A stretch of 6,721 nt of DNA from Candidatus Daviesbacteria bacterium RIFCSPLOWO2_02_FULL_41_8 (GTDB lineage Bacteria > Patescibacteriota > Microgenomatia > Daviesbacterales > UBA10151): assembly GCA_001777455.1 (NCBI GenBank), contig MFDZ01000053.1, forward strand, positions 1 to 6,721. The letters run 5' to 3'. Position numbers and translations under genes: made by a program. Position 1 is the stretch's first letter. Every line of letters starts with the position of its first letter. The notes below the pieces were generated by a model. It ran no database searches. It had not been told where the DNA came from and saw nothing but the letters and a program-made list of their open reading frames with translations. Shown here one piece after another: positions 3,580 through 6,721 of the stretch.

Positions 3580-5391
3580 ATGGATTCTAAACAAATTAGA
3601 GAAAAATATATTAAGTTTTTTGTGAATAAAGGACATAAGGAAATTGCTCCGGCGAAGTTGGTACCGGAAAATGATCCCAGCACGCTTTTTACCTCCTCCG
3701 GCATGCAGTCACTGGTCCCCTATTTGCTGGGTCAAGTTCATCCGGTCGGAAAAAGATTAGTTAACTCCCAACCCTGTTTCCGGGCTGAGGATATTGAAGA
3801 AGTGGGAGACAACCGCCACACCACATTTTTTGAAATGTTGGGCAACTGGTCGCTAGGGGATTATTTTAAAAAGGAACAACTGCCCTGGATTTGGGAATTC
3901 TTTACTAAAGAGCTGAAGTTACCAGAAGAAAGATTATATGTTTCTGTTTTTAAAGGCGGAAACGGCGTATCCAAAGACGGGGAATCATTTGAAATCTGGA
4001 AAAACCTAGGGGTACCGGAAGACCACATCTTTTTTTATGGAGTTGATAAAAACTGGTGGTCAAGGTCTGGAAGCCCAGACAAGATGCCGGTAGGAGAAAT
4101 TGGCGGACCTGACTCAGAAGTTTTTTATGAATTTACAAAAGTTGAACATGATACAAAATATGGAGAAAAATGCCACCCCAATTGTAATTGCGGCAGGTTT
4201 TTAGAAATAGGCAATTCTGTTTTTATCCAGTATCTAAAACAAGAAGACGGAACACTAAAAAAATTATCCCAAAAAAATGTTGATTTCGGTGGGGGACTGG
4301 AAAGATTAACGGCAGCAGTCAACAATACTTTTGATATTTTTCAATCGGATTTATATGTAGCGATTATTCGAATAATCGAAACAATAACAGGAAAGGGCTA
4401 CCAAGAAAACAAAAATGAAATGCAGGTAATCGCCGATCATATTAGGGCCGCAACTTTTTTGATTGCCGACGGAATAATTCCGGCTAACAAGCTCCAGGGT
4501 TATGTCTTGAGAAGATTGCTCCGGAGGTCGGCTGTGAAAATGAGGCATCTGAATAAAGATACTAAATTAACAAGCCTTTCCGAACTAATTGAGCCGGCTT
4601 TAACTGTGTATGGAAAAGAAGATGACGGAATGATTCAGAAGGTCGTGAATGAAGAAATGGAAAGGTTTTTCAAGACACTGGATTATGGTTTAAAAGAAGT
4701 TAGCAAGATTGAAAAAATTGACGGCAGAAAAGCTTTTGATTTGTATCAGACTTTTGGATTTCCTTATGAGGTGACTGAGGAATTATTCCGGCAAAAAGGG
4801 CAGGAAATTGACCGGGAGCAATTTAAGACAGAGTTTGAAAAGCACAGGGAATTATCCCGGACTGCATCAGCGGGAATGTTTAAAGGGGGATTGGCTGACC
4901 AGAGCGAGATTGTTACCAAGTATCATACAACTACCCACCTTTTGCACCAAGCTTTGCGGGATGTTTTGGGGCCGGAAGTTTTTCAAAAAGGATCCAATAT
5001 TACATCTGAGAGGTTGAGGTTTGATTTTTCCTTTGAGAGGAAAATGACAGATGAGGAAATTAAAAAAGTTGAGGATTTAGTAAATGAAAAGATTAAACAG
5101 GATCTGAAGGTAGACAGAAAGATTTTAAGTCCAGGTGAAGCGAAAAAGATGAATGCCATTGGGCTGTTTGATGAAAAATACGGGACAAAAGCCAGTGTTT
5201 ATGGAATTGGCCCAGGATCTAGTTTAGATCCGAAAACAAAAGATCAACGGATTAGGGGCGGATACTATTCGCTGGAGCTTTGCGGAGGGCCGCATGTTGA
5301 ACACAGTGGACTAATCGGGAAAATTAAAATTACCAAAGAAGAAGCTATATCTGCCGGCATCCGACGGATCAGAGCACAGATTGTGGCGTAG
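3580..5391 (+). CDS. alaS: alanyl-tRNA synthetase, compact form lacking the C-Ala domain
   Basis: This cytoplasmic class II enzyme charges tRNA-Ala with alanine. The 603-residue protein begins at the family's usual start (DSKQIREKYIKFF). Residues 1-240 form the catalytic core: SSGMQSLVPYLLG near 39-51, motif 2 with R68 and RHTTFFEMLGNWSLGDYF (79-96), and motif 3 DFGGGLERL (235-243). A tRNA-recognition helical region includes GYVLRRLLRRSAVKMR. The editing core keeps all four zinc-site ligands: H449 and H453 (HTTTHLLH), C568 and H572 (CGGPH). Only about 20 residues lie between the helical region and H449, so the usual beta-barrel part of the editing domain seems to be missing, and the protein stops about 30 residues after the last ligand, with no C-Ala domain. 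Most bacterial AlaRS are about 870-900 residues. The TAG end is clean, so this is a natural short form and not a truncation. It carries its own promoter. Confidence 0.96.
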   Translation: MDSKQIREKYIKFFVNKGHKEIAPAKLVPENDPSTLFTSSGMQSLVPYLLGQVHPVGKRLVNSQPCFRAEDIEEVGDNRHTTFFEMLGNWSLGDYFKKEQLPWIWEFFTKELKLPEERLYVSVFKGGNGVSKDGESFEIWKNLGVPEDHIFFYGVDKNWWSRSGSPDKMPVGEIGGPDSEVFYEFTKVEHDTKYGEKCHPNCNCGRFLEIGNSVFIQYLKQEDGTLKKLSQKNVDFGGGLERLTAAVNNTFDIFQSDLYVAIIRIIETITGKGYQENKNEMQVIADHIRAATFLIADGIIPANKLQGYVLRRLLRRSAVKMRHLNKDTKLTSLSELIEPALTVYGKEDDGMIQKVVNEEMERFFKTLDYGLKEVSKIEKIDGRKAFDLYQTFGFPYEVTEELFRQKGQEIDREQFKTEFEKHRELSRTASAGMFKGGLADQSEIVTKYHTTTHLLHQALRDVLGPEVFQKGSNITSERLRFDFSFERKMTDEEIKKVEDLVNEKIKQDLKVDRKILSPGEAKKMNAIGLFDEKYGTKASVYGIGPGSSLDPKTKDQRIRGGYYSLELCGGPHVEHSGLIGKIKITKEEAISAGIRRIRAQIVA

Positions 5392-5404
5392 AGAGTAATC
5401 CTTA

Positions 5405-5413
5405 TGTTAAGAT
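5405..5413 (+). promoter_or_regulatory. extended -10 promoter of the PilM-like gene
   Basis: TGT-TAAGAT ends seven bases (taattta) before ATG 5421 and lies in the 29-base gap after alaS. TAAGAT is the same hexamer as before 2268 and has the same seven-base distance. No convincing -35 is visible, as expected for an extended -10 box. A leaderless transcript is predicted. Read-through from alaS is also possible. Confidence 0.45.
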
Positions 5414-5420
5414 TAATTTA

Positions 5421-6721
5421 ATGAGCCTCCTGGATAAAATAACTGCCTTTTTACCCCTCGGGAAGAAAGAAGAGAATAAGGAATATTTCTTTGCCATTAA
5501 TATTGGAGCGGAAAATTTAGCAGCAGCCCTCTGGACTATAGAAGGCAAAGAGTTAAAGATTCTGGAAACAGCCTCAGATAATTATTCTTCCCTAGATGAG
5601 ATTATTACAGTGACGGATAAACTACTTGATCAAGTTTTGGGGTTAAGAGAGGTTGAACCGCAGAAAATCCTTTTCGGTGTGCCTCATTCCTGGTTGATTG
5701 ACGACAATCTGAAGGATGAATACTTAAAAATTCTCCGAAAATTGGTTAAGGAGTTGGAGCTTGTACCCATGGCTTATGTGGCAACCAGCAATGCCCTGAT
5801 TCATTTTTTAGAAAAGCAGGAGGGTGTTCCCCCGACTTCAATATTGGTAGGTTTTGAGAAGCGGCATTTATCGGTTACAGTGGTGAGAGCAGGCAAGCTT
5901 GATGGGGTTAAAGTTATCACAAGAGGAGAAAGTTCCGCCTCAGATATTGAAAAAGCGCTGCTGAATTTTACGGATATTGAAACTCTGCCCTCGAAAATCC
6001 TGATTTACGGTCCGCCGGCCGCCGGATTAAAAAATCAATTATTATCCTTTTCCTGGATGAGCAAACTTTCTTTCCTGCATTTTCCCAAAATAGATGTTTT
6101 GGAAGACGAGATTGAGATCAAAGGCGTGTGTCTGGCCGGAGGATCAGAAACAAAGGCGGATATTTCTTACATAGACCGTCCGGTTAATAAGCAAGCGGAA
6201 CAAGTGGGAATTTTGGAGGAAGAGACAGAGACAGTAGAATCAGATGAGCCGGGGGAGGGTCCGAAAGATCAGAAAACCAGCGAATTAGAGGAAAAGAGAA
6301 TTAGTGAATCAGAAGAATCAGAAGATTCTGAAGCTCCGGAAAAAGGAGATAATTTTGGTTTTGTGGTGGGTGATATTGCAGAGCAGGCTGAGCAGGAAGA
6401 AGAGGGCGAGTTGCTACAGGAGCAGGCAAGCCCGAAAGAGAGTGATATGGCTGAAGATGAGGAAAATTTGATGGTACCTGAACAGGCAATACCGGTTGAA
6501 CTGGCATCAACTGCAGACAACAAACCAAAGAGGAAATTTAATTTCAAGAAATTTATCCCAAAAAGCTTTATAAGTCCCGCAATTATTCTGGCAGTAGTTG
6601 GGATAGTGGGACTGCTTTTGGGAGTTTATATTTTCTTGCTGAAAGCGGAGGTAAAGATTTTTGTGGAGCCAAAAATTGTAGAGAAAGATGCGCAGGTCGT
6701 GGCTGATCCCAACCAAAAAAC
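5421..6721 (+). CDS. PilM/FtsA-like membrane protein with long acidic linker (3' end outside the window)
   Basis: 433 complete codons are present and the frame is still open at the right edge. Residues 18-252 look like an actin/PilM-type fold: FFAINIGAENLAAALW (phosphate-1 position, N27-I-G29), ILFGVPHSWL, VATSNALIHFLE, SILVGFEKRHLSVTVV (phosphate-2 position, about 141-156) and ILIYGPPAAG (about 194-203). The usual Asp residues of both phosphate loops are missing, so nucleotide binding may be lost. Residues about 258-365 are a very acidic, low-complexity linker rich in Glu, Gln and Ser. A basic stretch (KPKRKFNFKKF, from 368) and a transmembrane helix (386-407) follow, then the start of an outer domain (AEVKIFVEPKIVEKDAQVV). 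PilM normally sits on the inner face of type IV pilus machinery. Membrane proteins with a similar plan in candidate-phyla genomes often carry baseplate-J-like outer domains, but that part is not in view. The start has an extended -10 box seven bases upstream; there is no Shine-Dalgarno. Confidence 0.8.
   Translation, partial: MSLLDKITAFLPLGKKEENKEYFFAINIGAENLAAALWTIEGKELKILETASDNYSSLDEIITVTDKLLDQVLGLREVEPQKILFGVPHSWLIDDNLKDEYLKILRKLVKELELVPMAYVATSNALIHFLEKQEGVPPTSILVGFEKRHLSVTVVRAGKLDGVKVITRGESSASDIEKALLNFTDIETLPSKILIYGPPAAGLKNQLLSFSWMSKLSFLHFPKIDVLEDEIEIKGVCLAGGSETKADISYIDRPVNKQAEQVGILEEETETVESDEPGEGPKDQKTSELEEKRISESEESEDSEAPEKGDNFGFVVGDIAEQAEQEEEGELLQEQASPKESDMAEDEENLMVPEQAIPVELASTADNKPKRKFNFKKFIPKSFISPAIILAVVGIVGLLLGVYIFLLKAEVKIFVEPKIVEKDAQVVADPNQK

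Noticed and set aside
5404..5421. Mini-frame MLRLI ending in TAATG overlap with ATG 5421
   Set aside because: Five codons with no ribosome site; its ATG lies inside the extended -10 box. Probably chance.
6269..6547. Minus-strand frames rich in Ser/Leu opposite the acidic linker
   Set aside because: They are the reverse image of GAA/GAG-rich codons in the PilM-like gene and have no independent support.

Overview
The window looks like chromosomal DNA from a small-genome, low-to-mid GC bacterium of the Candidate Phyla Radiation (Patescibacteria), most likely the Microgenomates side. This placement is an inference. It rests on the very short alanyl-tRNA synthetase (603 codons, no C-Ala domain), several single-pass membrane proteins with short cytoplasmic parts and Ser/Pro or acidic linkers, a RodZ-like protein with an Ig-like outer domain, near-absence of Shine-Dalgarno sequences, and dispersed 'GTCATTGCGAG' palindromic repeats. 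All genes read on the + strand and no phage, transposase, CRISPR, rRNA or tRNA gene is visible.

Layout. 3-317: C-terminal part of a multi-pass membrane protein. 330-812: a two-helix membrane protein with a pseudopilin-like C-terminal domain, interrupted by an in-frame TGA at codon 12. 813-999: intergenic, with a small hairpin (842-870) and a dispersed repeat (926-972). 1000-1587: tsaC/YrdC (tRNA t6A synthesis). 1612-2250: RodZ-like HTH membrane protein. 2268-2564: 98-residue single-pass membrane protein. 2565-2766: a strongly structured intergenic element (hairpin 2567-2590, then a long imperfect inverted repeat 2599-2736). 2767-3465: membrane-anchored extracytoplasmic protein with a GTG start. 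3468-3549: palindromic repeat. 3580-5391: alaS. 5421-6721: a large protein cut by the right edge, with a PilM/FtsA-like cytoplasmic domain, an acidic linker, a transmembrane helix and the start of an outer domain.

The genes do not form one pathway. tsaC and alaS serve tRNA modification and charging; the rest are envelope proteins. The most useful pattern is regulatory. Four starts (1000, 2268, 3580, 5421) are preceded by an extended -10 box of the form TGN-TANNAT ending 6-7 bases before the ATG, and two more starts (330, 2767) have weaker versions at the same distance. Transcripts would then begin at or within a base or two of the start codon, so this region appears to be expressed largely as leaderless mRNAs. 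The pattern also helps choose starts: it supports 1000 over 892 for tsaC, GTG 2767, and 330 over 420 for the TGA-interrupted gene.

The best candidates for something undescribed are the folded element at 2567-2736, the leaderless-promoter grammar, and the repeat at 3468-3549, whose last bases appear to supply the -35 box of alaS.
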